Assembly: GCF_900005765.1 (NCBI RefSeq)
Contig: NC_041687.1
Location: 620,001 to 684,000, forward strand
Length of the DNA: 64,000 bases
Source: Plasmodium relictum
Taxonomy: Eukaryota; Apicomplexa; Aconoidasida; Haemosporida; Plasmodiidae
Reading direction: 5' to 3'
Shown: piece by piece, positions 11,001 through 22,320 of the stretch
Position numbering within the stretch: the first letter of the stretch is position 1
How the letters are laid out: each line of letters begins with the position of its first letter
The notes under the pieces: generated by a model
Databases searched by the model: none
What the model saw: only the letters and a program-made list of their open reading frames with translations
What the model was told of the DNA's origin: nothing
Made by a program: the position numbers and the translations under genes

Positions 11001-11763
11001 CATCTGTATCAATTTCTTTACTTAAATCAGATAAACCACTAACTTCATTTTCTTCATCTAATACGTTAAGCTCATTTGAATTATATACATCTTTTAAATC
11101 ATTTAACCTTGTACTGTTTGATATATTGGCCTCATTTGACTCATTTATATCATATAAATCATTTTTTTTGTGACTATTTGAATAATTTAATTTACTTGTA
11201 TCATTTTTATTGATAAAGGCATTTGTATTGTCAAAATCATAGCTATCACTAAAATAATCGGTATCTTGATTTTCGTCATTGTCATATTGATTATCCTCTT
11301 TATTTAGCTTGTTACTTTCAATGGTTTTCTGCAAGGATTGATAATTTTTTAATTCAAGACTAGTATTTTTTTTTTCATTTTTAATCAATGAGGTACTTTT
11401 GTTGGATATATTTCTGTTAGACGCATCAAAATGCTTTTTTTTACTTTTTTTAATACCTTCAATTTCTTTTTCATTTTTCATATTATCAAATGTATCTTCA
11501 TTAATAAAATTACGCAATAAAAGAGATTCATTTTCTGTGTTTTCCTTGTCTACTTCATTTTTATTTTTGCTAGATTGGTTATAGTTAAGCCCCAGAATCA
11601 TTGCTTTGAGTTCTTCATCATTTAATCCATAATTAGTTCTATTATTTAATGAATTTTGACTTGAATGTTTTTGAAAAAATAAAACTAATAATAGCAAGCA
11701 TTTAACAGTCAAATATGTAGTTATCTTCGAATTTTTCATCATTTTTACATAAAATATTAACAA
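5020..11763 (-). CDS. Insulysin-like M16 family protein, secreted, probably catalytically inactive
   Basis: This single-exon protein has 2247 aa. A signal peptide follows a short Met-rich start (hydrophobic core about residues 20-33). In-frame ATGs at residues 8 and 9 give a cleaner signal peptide and may be the true start. Residues ~150-700 are Asn-rich repeats. The M16 domain begins near 920. The zinc motif HxxEH reads HLLQH at residues 949-953 (bases 8919-8905). Both His ligands and the distal Glu (about 1028, in EVREINNEY) are kept, as is the SFTNYY stretch typical of insulysins, but the catalytic Glu is Gln. Further M16 domains extend to the C terminus, interrupted by a second Asn-rich insertion (~1700-1810). 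Its position next to GCN20 matches the P. falciparum M16 peptidase on chromosome 11. The fold is clear. Loss of activity is inferred from the known effect of the same Glu-to-Gln change in insulin-degrading enzyme. A binding or regulatory role is possible. Confidence 0.85.
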   Translation of the reverse strand: MLIFYVKMMKNSKITTYLTVKCLLLLVLFFQKHSSQNSLNNRTNYGLNDEELKAMILGLNYNQSSKNKNEVDKENTENESLLLRNFINEDTFDNMKNEKEIEGIKKSKKKHFDASNRNISNKSTSLIKNEKKNTSLELKNYQSLQKTIESNKLNKEDNQYDNDENQDTDYFSDSYDFDNTNAFINKNDTSKLNYSNSHKKNDLYDINESNEANISNSTRLNDLKDVYNSNELNVLDEENEVSGLSDLSKEIDTDDTNITKEINNVNSINTPNNLNKRNITNDASSVQNINNLDKDNKANKLEHLTNNNNENSNNLNSVSNSNIRILRRENNINNLKNEHIFNDTSNINSNILNNNNANNISDIKASHKNNSNNNDKDINNFDKIDEVNNKITKNIDDNVNNINQTNKYNFNNNNTNAYDINGINNNLNYDDNKENINNVNYNNLSSTYRANDVHDVTISNNINDENSKNINNLNSNNVNYNDNDANDNSNTNNQNLNYNSNNISNSSNANNSNLSDNRNDTYGTNNNLNDINNSINSIYNNFSNNNSINDHNSSSIFHLNNNNAHYASNVSANNLNHGNNINDVNKINNGFNDNDINGLNKFNLNNYNVNNNNSNNHSKGNSNDSYLSDNNVSDKNGNLLFNDPKNINNYIKNLDNTNSEKSESSRNVMNIKNDEKIQEVNKLENEKSNNEVHKTSSENIDEPTGSKVFKVPKKRKPKNNDTFSMENDKKYDPEDMYHGKMNNSTESYNNYISNWKNNEKDELKQKNMDEYLKKNDNLNNALPKGLNFYKIGESDEKPRGLFNEEGQKKSPHFSEQKNLKNISDNDEKNDMKNSMEDTDGLDESKREVLKRINPVKFEEYINDKLYDTSEEKESKILNKTEKNWENLFSEKINLKKGEYDRNEYKYFKLKNNEFKVLGIINKYSPKGGFSISVDCGGYDDFNGIPGISHLLQHSIFYRSQKRSTTLLSELGKYSSEHNCHTNESFTNYYATANSEDVHHLLKLFADNLFYPVFDEEYIENEVREINNEYVAMENNPENCLKTVSEYITDFKYSKFFVYGNYVTLCQNVLRNGLNIKKILYEFHRKCYQPKNMSLSILLGKKIGSDNHYNMSDIENIVVEIFEKIKNYNYSKENDIIGKENSHIGLGKRNFNRRKNHYDNTNFIYNDTHYNFLGYNDNEYGTFIEFINKSNYIIDSNQKSKYVEILKKEGWEDQIYLYWSSKINIDLYKKIEEFGSINFLQEIFSDFKINGLKYKLLVENKYAYDFKIISTYNKYYLNYGTLIKLTKKGKSNLVHLLHIYNIFIKEITKLFDHDSLDKGLNKYILDYYREKAFVTDHNFNNNDVNVGLNDLINYSNKLLTYSDDPSLFSTINKLIEDRDKNDFRNHIKITSLIGSLIKNENLNILNVVDEFSITNQSKIPYTTITYATGENPYLIDEKEIINDINLKLPEIKVCPSSNFGSDNIFYEQNFFCVPYNNRENFEYSENKQMFMSQENKNALRSSILYNTPCLIKSSYGYNIYFKKGLTNVSRVKTDIIFYFPSKNFTFYEDIFTRIHIIILKKKIKIFLSDYTNCSVNINIKYSAGSYSIHIEANSDFFEELFKKLEELMSANEIPSTDEFNEAYDELNLSVQTNTKFGIENSLKIMHSLFNKYIPTDKEIYDILNSFFFYPSYNAYVKYINSFFQRNYISIFIYGNLIISNSKNNENSLNDNKNNVDNNSYNNTNNNNNITDNNNNEIKDNINVDSDNINSDMTENINSNNNDNSNIDNNYTNDKDNNNHDDNNLNNNENIDNNNEHKIKDNAYYRIDNENNSSYLKKKQEASEKREDFEEENFNSDSLQISFNASGIEYLVNLCESFIRKVTNSVIKRSESTYYTRKLINDEDIEINVQNTGQNISNSIIVSYMIESETILSDVLINIIADLISSDFIKFIKIRYNDGYIVNVKTFFTPYGLGGLLFVIQSFDKEVEKLQADICTFVKYLTFQLLNIEIPELIKKLEIMKESYVINNTIYTFNQEYSSIMDQLTIGHECFDKKDKIIKIFDELINCPQIILDKINYILKNSKKAIFKEYKPFNISNNKKEINDNNNINERCNYSYLKDIKMSNVQLIDDSHLIKTYKLNENKSVSNYDIFKMGELHKKENFINLPNFLQRGEKGLFQYFIDYFRSDDKSHLKDGNYLDFKSCDEEMSSENIHVFQNFTDNIKKIREYFLLKFTTDKEIKEKCSIDYEEIRKYCYVHNANDNDKENALK

Positions 11764-14700
11764 TTTTTTTTTTCAAAGAAAATACCACATATCGCTTTTT
11801 ATTTCTTAAAATATATACTTTAAATAAAAATCATACATGTATATTTCAGAAAATAATATTAATTGTATAAGAATTTAGCACCTTGTAAATTTTAAATATA
11901 ACGTGTAAAATGCATACTACACCTTTATTAAAAAATTTTCAAGGATGTTAATACATAAAAAAAAATATAATAAAATAAAAGTAAAATAAAATACAAAGTA
12001 AAACAATAAAAGTGACTCTACACCATTTTTTTTTTTAATTTTATACATAGAAAAAAAATTATGAGCGTTAATACATTTTTTTTTTTAATGTATAATTTTA
12101 TGTTTAATATATAGAATAAAATTTCGTTTGATCATTTAACTAAAATATATAATATAAAATATATTAATATAAAACAATATAATATAAAAAAAATTATAAT
12201 AATGAGAATATTCACTTTATAAAATAAAAAAAATACATTTTAGCACATTCTTCTTCAGTTTTCCAAATACACACACACATTTAGCTAGCAATATTTGTAA
12301 TTCTTTTTTGATAAAGAATATATATTTTTTATGAACTATTCATGTATTTTTTATGTAAAAAATAAAGATTTAAAAACGAATTCACTTTTTTGAAATTGTA
12401 CTGAAAAAATTATGTAATCTATTAATGTTTATCAAAAATATATTTTATATTTTAAAACAAAAAATAACATAAATATCGCAGTACCAATAAAGTATTACTT
12501 ATATAAATACATTTAAAAATATAAACACTTTCAAATTTTTATGTTTTCAATATTTATATCCTACGTTATTTTTTTTTGCTCTTGCCATATATTTCAGAAT
12601 AAAAATAAATGCTCTTGATACATCTATTAGCTCATTAATATATAAATATATATATATATATATATCTTTTTAGACAGTTCGTTTCAAAAGTAAAGGCACT
12701 ATGAAGAGTGTATACATTTTATTTTTAAATATTCTGGATTCCATGAACCAAAAATAATATATTATGTATAAATCGAAGACAGTAATAACTTCTGCAGCAA
12801 AATACATCGAACGTTTACCTTACTCAAATTGTGAACTTACAAAAAAATATGAAGTTCATTGTAAGATAATATTTCAAAGACTAAGCATACAAAACGTTTA
12901 AATAAAATGAAAGTTTTTCCAAACTTCATATTTTATGAAATTTTTTTTAATATAAATACAATAATTTTTTTTGGTTATAGTAACTTAATTTTTTTTTTCC
13001 TATTGTTCATAAAATTTTAACTTAATTATGGGTTGAATAATAAAAAATAATAAAAGAGCATAATTACAAAAAAAAAAAAGTTTTTAATAACTGAATAAAT
13101 CAAATAATATAAAATATTTTTAGAATAAAAATCTGTAATTCATTTTGTTTCATTTTTTGAATAGAGGAAGAAAAAAATTTTGTATAGACATATTTTCTTC
13201 ATAATTTTAGTGTTACTAAAAAAAGAAAATAATCATTTTATATTTGTTTTTTTGAAAAATAAATCATGTAAATTTTTAAAATGAATGAAGATTAAGTGTA
13301 AAAAACTATGTTTACATATGTTTTTTTATTTTTTCCATTTGAACATATAAGTGTGCTTTACATCATATCTAAATTTTATTATTACAACTTTACATATTTT
13401 ACTTTTTTTTTTTTATGAACTCAGAGTTTTTATTTTAATGATTAAAAAATTTTATATATTACAAAAAGTTTATTCTATTATTCAAGCATGTATATTTCTG
13501 AAAGTTGTTAAATGTTTTATGTAGTAATTTAAAAAATTGTACTTTATGCATAAATATATGATGATTTTATAAGTATTGTCTGAACAAAATTTAATAAATA
13601 AAATATAAAGAATATGAATTGCAAGTTTTTATATAAAATCTATAATTAATATTAAATATCCTGTTCTAAATATAGAAACTATCTCTACAAATACTCAACA
13701 ATAGAATGGAAAGTATTAATTGGGCATTTTAATACTTCTAATTTAGTGAAATGATAATACTCTCAAAAATTTAAATGAAATTTTATCTTTAAATATTTTA
13801 CTATGTCATAAAATTTTGTTTACATTTTTGCTGTGATTTGTATATACATATGATTATTCTAATAATTAGGAAAATAATGATATTTAAAGAATCATAAATT
13901 ATTTTTTGGGGTTTTTGTTTAATTTATTTTTCGATTTATTCATTATAAAACAAGTAAACAATAACCCTAAATATAACATCTAGACAAAGTAACAAAAATT
14001 AATAATAAAATAAAAAAAGAAAGATTTTAAGTAATATAAAAACATAATTTTAACAATGTTGCATGAAAAAAAAAATATAAAAGACAATTTAATTGTATAT
14101 GTTATATAAATAAAAATTTTAATACGCTTATTATTTCTTAAAGAATAATTTAAAATATAATATAAACGTAAATAAATTGTTAATAATAAAATAATTATTA
14201 ATGATTCAATGTAATACATTCGGACTTAGACTATGAAAATTTTTGTGTCTATTATTTAAAGTGAACAATAACAATACAGCAAAAAAAAAAATTTATATTT
14301 TATTTTTTTCTATTATTTTTAATTCATCCATTAAATAGTTGAAAGTTTTGTACATTTTTATATAGAAGATTTAAACATTATATATAAATGATACCACTTT
14401 TTGTTGTAATAGGATAATATAATTATATATACATCTGTTTAGGTAACTTGCTGGGTGTTCGTATATAAAATTTATTTATTTTAAACTATATTTTGTCGTA
14501 TTGATGAACTATTAACAATTAGTAAATAGAGCTAATTTATGTTTTATCATAAAATTTATAAAGATAAAAAGGTAAAGTTTTTTAATTTTTATTCTGACAT
14601 ATATCCAAATTTCACAATAATTCGTTTCTGATTAATATATTTAAGAAATTATAATTTTTTTTTATTTTATTGGCAAAACAATGACTATTTAGGAAACATT

Positions 14701-16400
14701 TATTTTTATTTTTTTAAGTGCTTTCATTGATATAAAAGGAGAGATTTTAATATCAAGAGTAGAAAATAAAACTAAAATATATATGATATAAATTTTTTAA
14801 TTTGGTAAATCCTATGCAAAATTAAATACATTTTTTTTAAATTGCTTTATTTATGCAATATATTTATATTATTTATGAAAAAAAATTATAATATTTTTAA
14901 TTTTCGAAAAACAAAATCATTTCATGATTTGATAGGAGTATCTTCAATTAATTTATAGAAATTATTAGGCTAATAAATATTTTTTTAAGTTAAAATTGTT
15001 AAGGCTTAAAAGTACATTGTATGTAAAATAATATAATTTTCTTCAGGCTTTAGAAAACACATGTTATATAAATGCTAGAATAAGGTCTTACAAAGTAAGA
15101 GTATTCCTATTCTTATATATATCTATCTTTTTATTGTGAATTCAATATTTTGAAAATATATTTTTATACATCTAGTAAAAAAAAAATTATATATTTTTGA
15201 AGTTCCTTATTTGATACCAATATTTTTTATAAAAAAAAAAGGTTAGCTTTTAAAAAGGATATATTAAATAAAATTTATAAAAAGTTTTATGTTTCGTAAT
15301 TTTTCAAATCATTGCATTTAAAAGGAAGGACATAAATTTCGAGATGAATTATTTAACCCTTAGGGAATAATTATTTTATTATAATTTATTATATACTAAT
15401 TTTTTTTAAAGAGTATATCTGGAATATTGATAAAGAAAGAAGTATATACCAAAAATTTAAATATACAATATTCATTGTAAAGTTTTTGTTTAATATTATG
15501 AAAAAAATTCTATAATAGAAATATTAGCTAAGCATTATTTACGTTAGTCTAATGTGTATATTAAAAGTACAATACCAAAAAGATATACTCCAATTTTTTG
15601 TTCTCACGATAATATTAAAACAAAAAAAACTTTTTAGAAGTGTTAAAGATTTTGTTCATGTTTATTTTATTTTGTCAAATAATTTTTTTTAATAAAATTA
15701 AAATTTATTAGAATATATATATATAACTTATTTCTATATTTTATGGTTCAGAAAGTAAAAAATATGATTATAACTTCAAAGATATATTATTTTTATCATA
15801 TTCTTCTATTTATTATAATATTTTATAAAAATGATTTTGACTAATAATTAATTTAATAAATTATAAATATTTATATAAAAGTTTAATATTCATAAAGAAA
15901 GAAAAAATATTAATATGCAATATGTTATTTTATAATATAAAGATATATGATCAAAAAAAAGAGAATATTTTAAAAGTACATATAAAGTGTAGAAATTTTT
16001 TCTAAAATTTTAGATTAAACATTAAATTATTATGGAGTAGGGAGTTATTATAAAGCTAATCATATGAACTATATGATATATAAAGAAAAAACTCTAAATT
16101 GGATATGAAGTAACAATCATTATCAAAACGTAAATTAAAAGTTTAGATGGAAAAAAGGAAATTAATACAAAAACCATAAATTGTATGAATTATATTAAAA
16201 GTATCTATGTAAAAAAATAAAATTTAGAGGGATTAATTTAAAAAAAATGTAATTTATTATTAATATATAAAGATCATGCTAAAAAAAGTATTAATTAAAA
16301 GAAGAAAAGGGCATTTTAAATTACAAACAAAAGTATATTCAACTAAAAATTCAATATATAATGCTATATTAATGTCATATTTATAAGATAAAATTATCCT
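11764..16400. other. Gene-free pericentromeric flank (left)
   Basis: This is 4.6 kb without a credible gene on either strand. It is A/T-rich but still has scattered G and C, unlike the block that follows. There is a short (TA)n run near 12644-12664. The 79-codon minus-strand frame at 13980-14219 has no coding character (Ile/Phe/Tyr/Leu only). No tRNA or other RNA gene was recognised. The first few hundred bases upstream of 11763 should contain the promoter of the M16-like gene. Confidence 0.6.
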
Positions 16401-19300
16401 TTTATTTTGCAAAAATTGGACAAAAAAAAAAAAAAATATATATTTATTAAAAATAAATAATTAAATAAATTACGCATGTAAATATTTATCAATGTAATGA
16501 AATGGAGATTTTGTAACATTTATTAATTCATGTAAGAAAAAAAAAAAATAATTACGTTTTAATATACATTAAAAATATAGTACATAATATATTAATATAC
16601 ATAGAATAAATATTCTTCTAAACATTTAATTGTTTTAATAATTAATGCATTATATTATTATTTAAAATTATTATTTTTATATAAAATTAAAATTATATTT
16701 AATTCTACTAATATCCTTATATATAATAATAGGTTTATTCCAAATAAATAAAATAACGTAATTATTTTAAACGAAACTTAAATATTAATTTAAAATTAAT
16801 ATTTTATTATTTCCATTTTACTTAATTAAAATAAATTAATTTAATTTATTAATTCACATTTCAATTAATTATATAATGTTTAATTTAATATTAATATTTA
16901 ATTTATTTCCATTAATTATTTTTAATTTATTAATATATTTTACATATTATACTGTTAAATAATTTTATACTTCCTTAAAATAAAATTGTTTTATTTTATT
17001 ATTTATTTAACTACTATTTTATTACTAATATTTAACTTAATTGTTTTTTATTTTATTATTCCATTAATTAGTTTATTATTTTTATTTATTTATTTATATT
17101 AACTATTTAATCGATTTATTATTTTTTCTATTAATTTAAACTCGAAATCAATTTAATTTAATTTAATTCGTTTATTTAATTAATTATTTCATCATTTAAT
17201 TAATTAATATTTATTTAATTAAATTGATTTATTATATTATTTATTATTTTTTTTATTATTTAATTATTAATTATTTTATTTAATATTTATTCAATTAAAT
17301 TGAATTATTATATTATTAATTTTTTTATTTAATTTATTACTCAATATTTATTTAATTAAATTGAATTATTATATTGTTTATTTTTTTAATTTAATTATTA
17401 ATAATTTTATTTAATTAAATTGATTTATTATATTATTTATTATTTTTTTATTATTTAATTATTAATTATTTTATTTAATATTTATTCAATTAAATTGAAT
17501 TATTATATTATTAATTTTTTTATTTAATTTATTACTCAATATTTATTTAATTAAATTGAATTATTATATTGTTTATTTTTTTAATTTAATTATTAATAAT
17601 TTTATTTAATTAAATTGATTTATTATATTATTTATTATATTTTTATTATTTAATTATTAATTATTTTATTTAACATTTATTCAATTAAATTGAATTATTA
17701 TATTATTAATTTTTTTTATTTAATTTATTACTCAATATTTATTTAATTAAATTGAATTATTATATTGTTTATTTTTTAAATTTAATTATTAATAATTTTA
17801 TTTAATTAAATTGATTTATTATATTATTTATATATTTTTTTATTTAATTATTAATTATTTAATTTAATTAAATTAATTTGTTATTTATTTAAAATTAAAT
17901 TAACTTATAATTTTATTTTTTTAATTTATTTAATTATTTATTTATTTAGTTATTAATTATTTAATTTATTTATAATTTAATTATATTTATATTTTTAAAG
18001 TATTAATACTTTGATTATTTTATTATTTATTTAGTTTAATTTATAATTTAAATATTTATTATTATTTATATAATTATTAATTATTTAATATATTATTTTT
18101 ACTTATTTATTAATTTAATTTAATTAATTAATTATTATACTGTTAATAAAGAGATATAATATTATTTATTTATTCATTAATTTAAGTACTTATTTAAATA
18201 ATTTAATATGTGTTCTTTTTTTTTTTTTAATTATTAATTTTATTTTATTACTAAATTGTTTAGTCTAATTAAATTTAGTATAACACTATTTATTTTATTT
18301 TACATTAATAATTTAATTTATTTTTTTAGTTTATTATTTTTGGTTATTAAATTAATTTTATTTACTTGTTTGCATTTAGTTTATATATAATATCATTAAA
18401 TTGTTTATTTCATTCAATATATTTATTTTATTTCTCAAATTATTATATTTATTTAATATATGTATATTTATTGAATTATTTTAAAAAAATTATTGTAAAA
18501 TTAAGTTATTTTTTTGTTTAATTCATCTTATTTATTAACATATTAAATATATATTTTTACAATTTATAATTTATTTGAATGTAATTTTTCCATATCTATA
18601 TATTGGTTTTTTAAGAATTTAGAATACATATTTTACTTAATTTGTTTTTAAGTATTAAAAATATTTAATTATATATTTTACAAACTATTTCATTTGGGAA
18701 TTTTTAAAATTACTATATAAAGTTTTACTTATTTTTTTGTGAAAATTTTTTAGATAACTATAAATATAGTGTATATTTAATTTAATTATTTTTTAAAATT
18801 TTATTTTATTATATTATCATTTAAATTATGAATAAATGAATTGTTTTATTTTAATTTTTTATTTTTTTATAATAAATATATTTATTATTTTAATTATATA
18901 AATATATATTCGTTTGAAATTTATCTCAAAAATAATAAATATAATTTTGTTTTTTTATTTTAATAAATATATTTATATTTAATAAAATTATAAATATATT
19001 ATTTATTTTATTATTATTTTAAATATTAAATATATATATAATGGTAATATTAATTTAATGATTATATTTAATTACATGTTTTTTTTTTAATTTTTATTGT
19101 GTATAATTATATTATTATTGCTGTTTATTTACTATAAAATATCAACTATATTTAATGATTTTATTATTTTTTTTTTTTATTAACTTTTTATTAATAATGG
19201 CTTATATATTCTGCGATTAAATTAATTAAAAGTAATTTTTTATTTTTTAAATATCATGTATATTTCAATTATATGTATTTAATTAATTTATGATAAATTT
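16400..19300. other. Probable centromere (near-total A/T core with tandem repeats)
   Basis: Across about 2.9 kb G and C almost vanish; many 60-base lines between 16560 and 18500 contain 0-3 G/C. A 196-bp tandem repeat lies in the middle (17217-17880). Known Plasmodium centromeres are 2-4 kb, more than ~97% A/T, one per chromosome, contain short tandem repeats and lie in a gene-free gap. All of this fits. Location between the M16-like gene and PDK1 also agrees with my memory of the chromosome 11 centromere in P. falciparum. The boundaries are approximate and judged by eye. Confidence 0.85.
17217..17880. repeat. Centromeric tandem repeat, three ~196-bp units plus a partial fourth
   Basis: The anchor AAATTGATTTATTATATTAT occurs at 17221, 17417, 17612 and 17808, giving periods of 196, 195 and 196 bp. 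Each unit is itself built of three related blocks starting AATTAAATTGA. In the first unit these start at 17217, 17293 and 17354, with the next unit at 17413, so blocks of about 76, 61 and 59 bp. The first block has ATTTATT after the anchor and the other two have ATTATTA, so blocks are distinguishable and the arrangement is a small higher-order repeat. Copies are nearly identical; copy 3 has a C at about 17670 and small length changes in T runs. Both flanks degrade into irregular A/T sequence. Confidence 0.85.
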
Positions 19301-22300
19301 GTTAAATTTTATTATTTAATTATTAAGTCGTATTTTCTCTTTATTTTAGGGTATTTAATTTTTAATTATAAGTTAGGGTTTTTCATTTCAAAGATTAATT
19401 TATTTTAGAGTCATAACATATTTTAATTTTTAGTATTCCTTTTTATGTTTCACTTTACAAATTAACAGGGAAATCTATGATTTATTTTTTTTTTTTTATA
19501 TTTTTGTGCCTTATCTGTAAATGTAATGATAAAATGATTAATTCACTACATCATTTCATTAATAAAATTTGAAATTGTATTTGTTATAATTATATATATA
19601 TATATGTATTTTTTAATTGTTCAAAAATGTCACAAATTAAATGGGGTTTTTTTATAGTCAAAAATAAATTAAAAATATAATTCATTTTAACTTGTATATA
19701 TAATGAATTTTTAATATTAAAAATATTCTAATTAAAGAAAAAATTTAATTTTTTAATATACATTAAAATAAATATATGTAAAAGTATATAATTTATAATT
19801 CTTTGGATAATATAAAGTAATATAAATATTTACTAAGCATATATATTAAAATTATAATGATAAAATTCCTTATTATGATAACAGATAGTTTCCTTATTTA
19901 TAATTTATCACTTTTATATTAGTTAAAATTATAAGAATTTATAAAAATATTTTACTTGAAACATAAGTCAAGGAATAATTTTTTCCAGGAAATGAACAAA
20001 GAATTTTGCATATCAATTCCTAATGAAATGTTTTGTTGCTTAATAATTGTTAAAGAATTCTTTTTTTTTTGGATAATGTAAGATATATTTATAATTATAA
20101 CAATCTATTTTTATTAGTAATTTACCAAAAATAAACGAGAATATGTATTTGATAGTTATAATTTTGTTTACAAAATAAGTCACTTAAACTTATTGAAGGA
20201 TAATATTATAAGAAACAGTAAATGTACTGTTACTAATTAAAATCTTTATAACTATTCTTATGTCTTTTTTTTTTTTTAATATATACACATAGTTTTATCT
20301 TTTTATTGATTTGATCATTTATAAGTTACGTAAATTAAGGTCTCATATATATATAATTATAAATTTATGCATATGGTAAATGCTCATTCATCTTCTACTA
20401 TGAATTACATCTATAATTGTAGAAGATGATGAATATTTTATACTTAAAGTCATAAAAAATTGTCATAAAGAACATGTATCTTTTAAAAGTTTAGTGTATT
20501 TTGAATAAAAAATGTTTCATTTTTACACCTTAGAAGAATAAAAGAAGGTAAATTTAATTATATAAAAATACGCAAGATGAGAAATGATTGAAACAAGATA
20601 AATTGTGTTTTTTTTGAGAATTGATGTTTATTTTTTAACATCATTGAATGTCTCAAAATAATGATAATGTTTATACTGATATGTTTTTTATATATTCACA
20701 TTATCAATTTTATATAGTTTATTATTAGAACTTTTACGCTAGATAATCAAAACATAGATAACTTATGTAGTTCTTTTTTTTTTGAAATATAGGTTTTATT
20801 TAAAAAAATTGTTATGTGCATACATAATTATGGATTCATTTTAAGTATACAAATTTCATATGTTGCTATATATATTAATTTTTAAACAATTTAAGTGTTT
20901 TATAATTACTGAATATTTAACTAAAGTTTTAAATTTTAATTTATATACAAGGGAGTTACATAAAAACGAAAATATAATTTCTATGCCCTCCCGAATGAAT
21001 AGATTAGATAGATCTTTATTTTATTAATTAAAATAATTTAAGGAAAAATATAATATATAAATGATCATATATATATATATTGAGAACTTTCTAAATAGGA
21101 CATTCATCAAATGACTTTTAATAATATTATATATGATAATCAAATTTCATGAAATTGAGCTTATGAATTTCTCCATTTGAAAATTTTTAAATTAAAAAAA
21201 TTTATCATAATTAAAATATAATATAGAATATTTCTTGTGAACTTAATTATACCTTTCTCAAGTGAAAAGTAATTGATGTTCTTTGTCTACATTAATAATT
21301 ATTTTTAGTAAGTTTTTGAAAAATTCAAAAAGAACGTCAAAATTTTTGCTTTAATATGCTATTTTTACACTATGTTCGTAGTAGATAAATTAAGAGAATT
21401 TCATTAGAAGATGAATGAAAAACTCCTAAATAATAAAAAATTAATTTTTTTACAGAACACGAAATTACAAGTTAATGAGATTATTTGAATAAAATATATG
21501 TTTAATTTTTCACAATTTTACTTTTTTCTACAAAAATGAAATATATTTTCTTTTTTTTTATGAAAGAACATATATCAAGGATTTAATATTCTTAGAAATA
21601 TTAACATTTTTTTATTACCATCTAATTTTATAACTTTTTACAAATTTTATTTATCGTTATAAAAGTTATTTTATTCAAAAACTTACTTTATCAAATATCT
21701 TTGTATTTTTCATTAACTCTGAATAATATGCATTTTTATATAGTTTAATCTACCAAATTTTTTTTTTAGATATACACTTAAAAGTTGATAAAATAATTTT
21801 TTTCTACATACTATACTAAAATTTTTGTTACCTTTTTTTTTAAGAAGATTGTGTTTCATTGGTTTTTTATATTAAAATATGAAAATAATACTATGGTAAA
21901 ATAATGGATTCTTATTGCAAAAAAGAAGAATTTATAAAACATTAAAGTTCATTGGAATAATTATATTATACATTTACCTTTTATATCTTAAAAACTTTTA
22001 CATATACTAAAAACTTCAAAATTTTATCCCATTTTTTTTCTAATTTCTATTGATATATATTGTGGAAATGAACATAACATTTTTTACTTAATTTTATTTG
22101 TCTAATGAGTTGAGAAAAAATAAAAAACTTTATAAAAATAAAATTTAATTTTTAAATAAATTTTTGTAAAAAGTACTCTCATAATATTTTGAAATAATAT
22201 TATTTGTAAATAAAATTTAGAAATAAAGCCAATAAAATATTGATATTGAAGATAAATTCTTATATAATGTAAGTGAATTAAAATATAATAAATAAAAAAA

Positions 22301-22320
22301 AAATTAAATTTCATCTTATG
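19300..22320. other. Gene-free pericentromeric flank (right)
   Basis: This is 3 kb in which G/C rises back to the normal intergenic level. No coding frame is credible. The 70-codon minus-strand frame at 22102-22314 lies just 3' of PDK1 and has only Phe/Ile/Tyr/Lys composition. A hairpin at 20388-20429 is listed separately. The end nearest 22320 should contain the PDK1 3' UTR. Confidence 0.6.
20388..20429. other. Inverted repeat with 11-bp stem and 20-nt loop
   Basis: TCATCTTCTAC at 20388-20398 is perfectly complementary to GTAGAAGATGA at 20419-20429. The stem has four G/C pairs, which is unusual in this gene-free, A/T-saturated flank. It could be the stem of a small non-coding RNA or a DNA cruciform. 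There is no matching family that I recognise. Confidence 0.45.

Noticed and set aside
13980-14219. 79-codon minus-strand frame in the centromere flank
   Set aside because: Only Ile/Leu/Tyr/Phe/Lys composition as expected from random A/T-rich DNA, and no neighbouring exons.
16400-19300. Telomere or subtelomeric repeat, CRISPR-like array
   Set aside because: No GGGTTYA telomere units, no variant-antigen genes, and the repeat has no unique spacers; conserved single-copy genes flank both sides, which fits a centromere.
22102-22314. 70-codon minus-strand frame next to the PDK1 stop
   Set aside because: Composition of non-coding A/T DNA; it most likely lies in the PDK1 3' UTR.
11764-22320. tRNA, snRNA or snoRNA genes in the gene-free block
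   Set aside because: I looked for G/C-richer cloverleaf-like or box-motif stretches and found none convincing; covariance search would be needed to exclude them.
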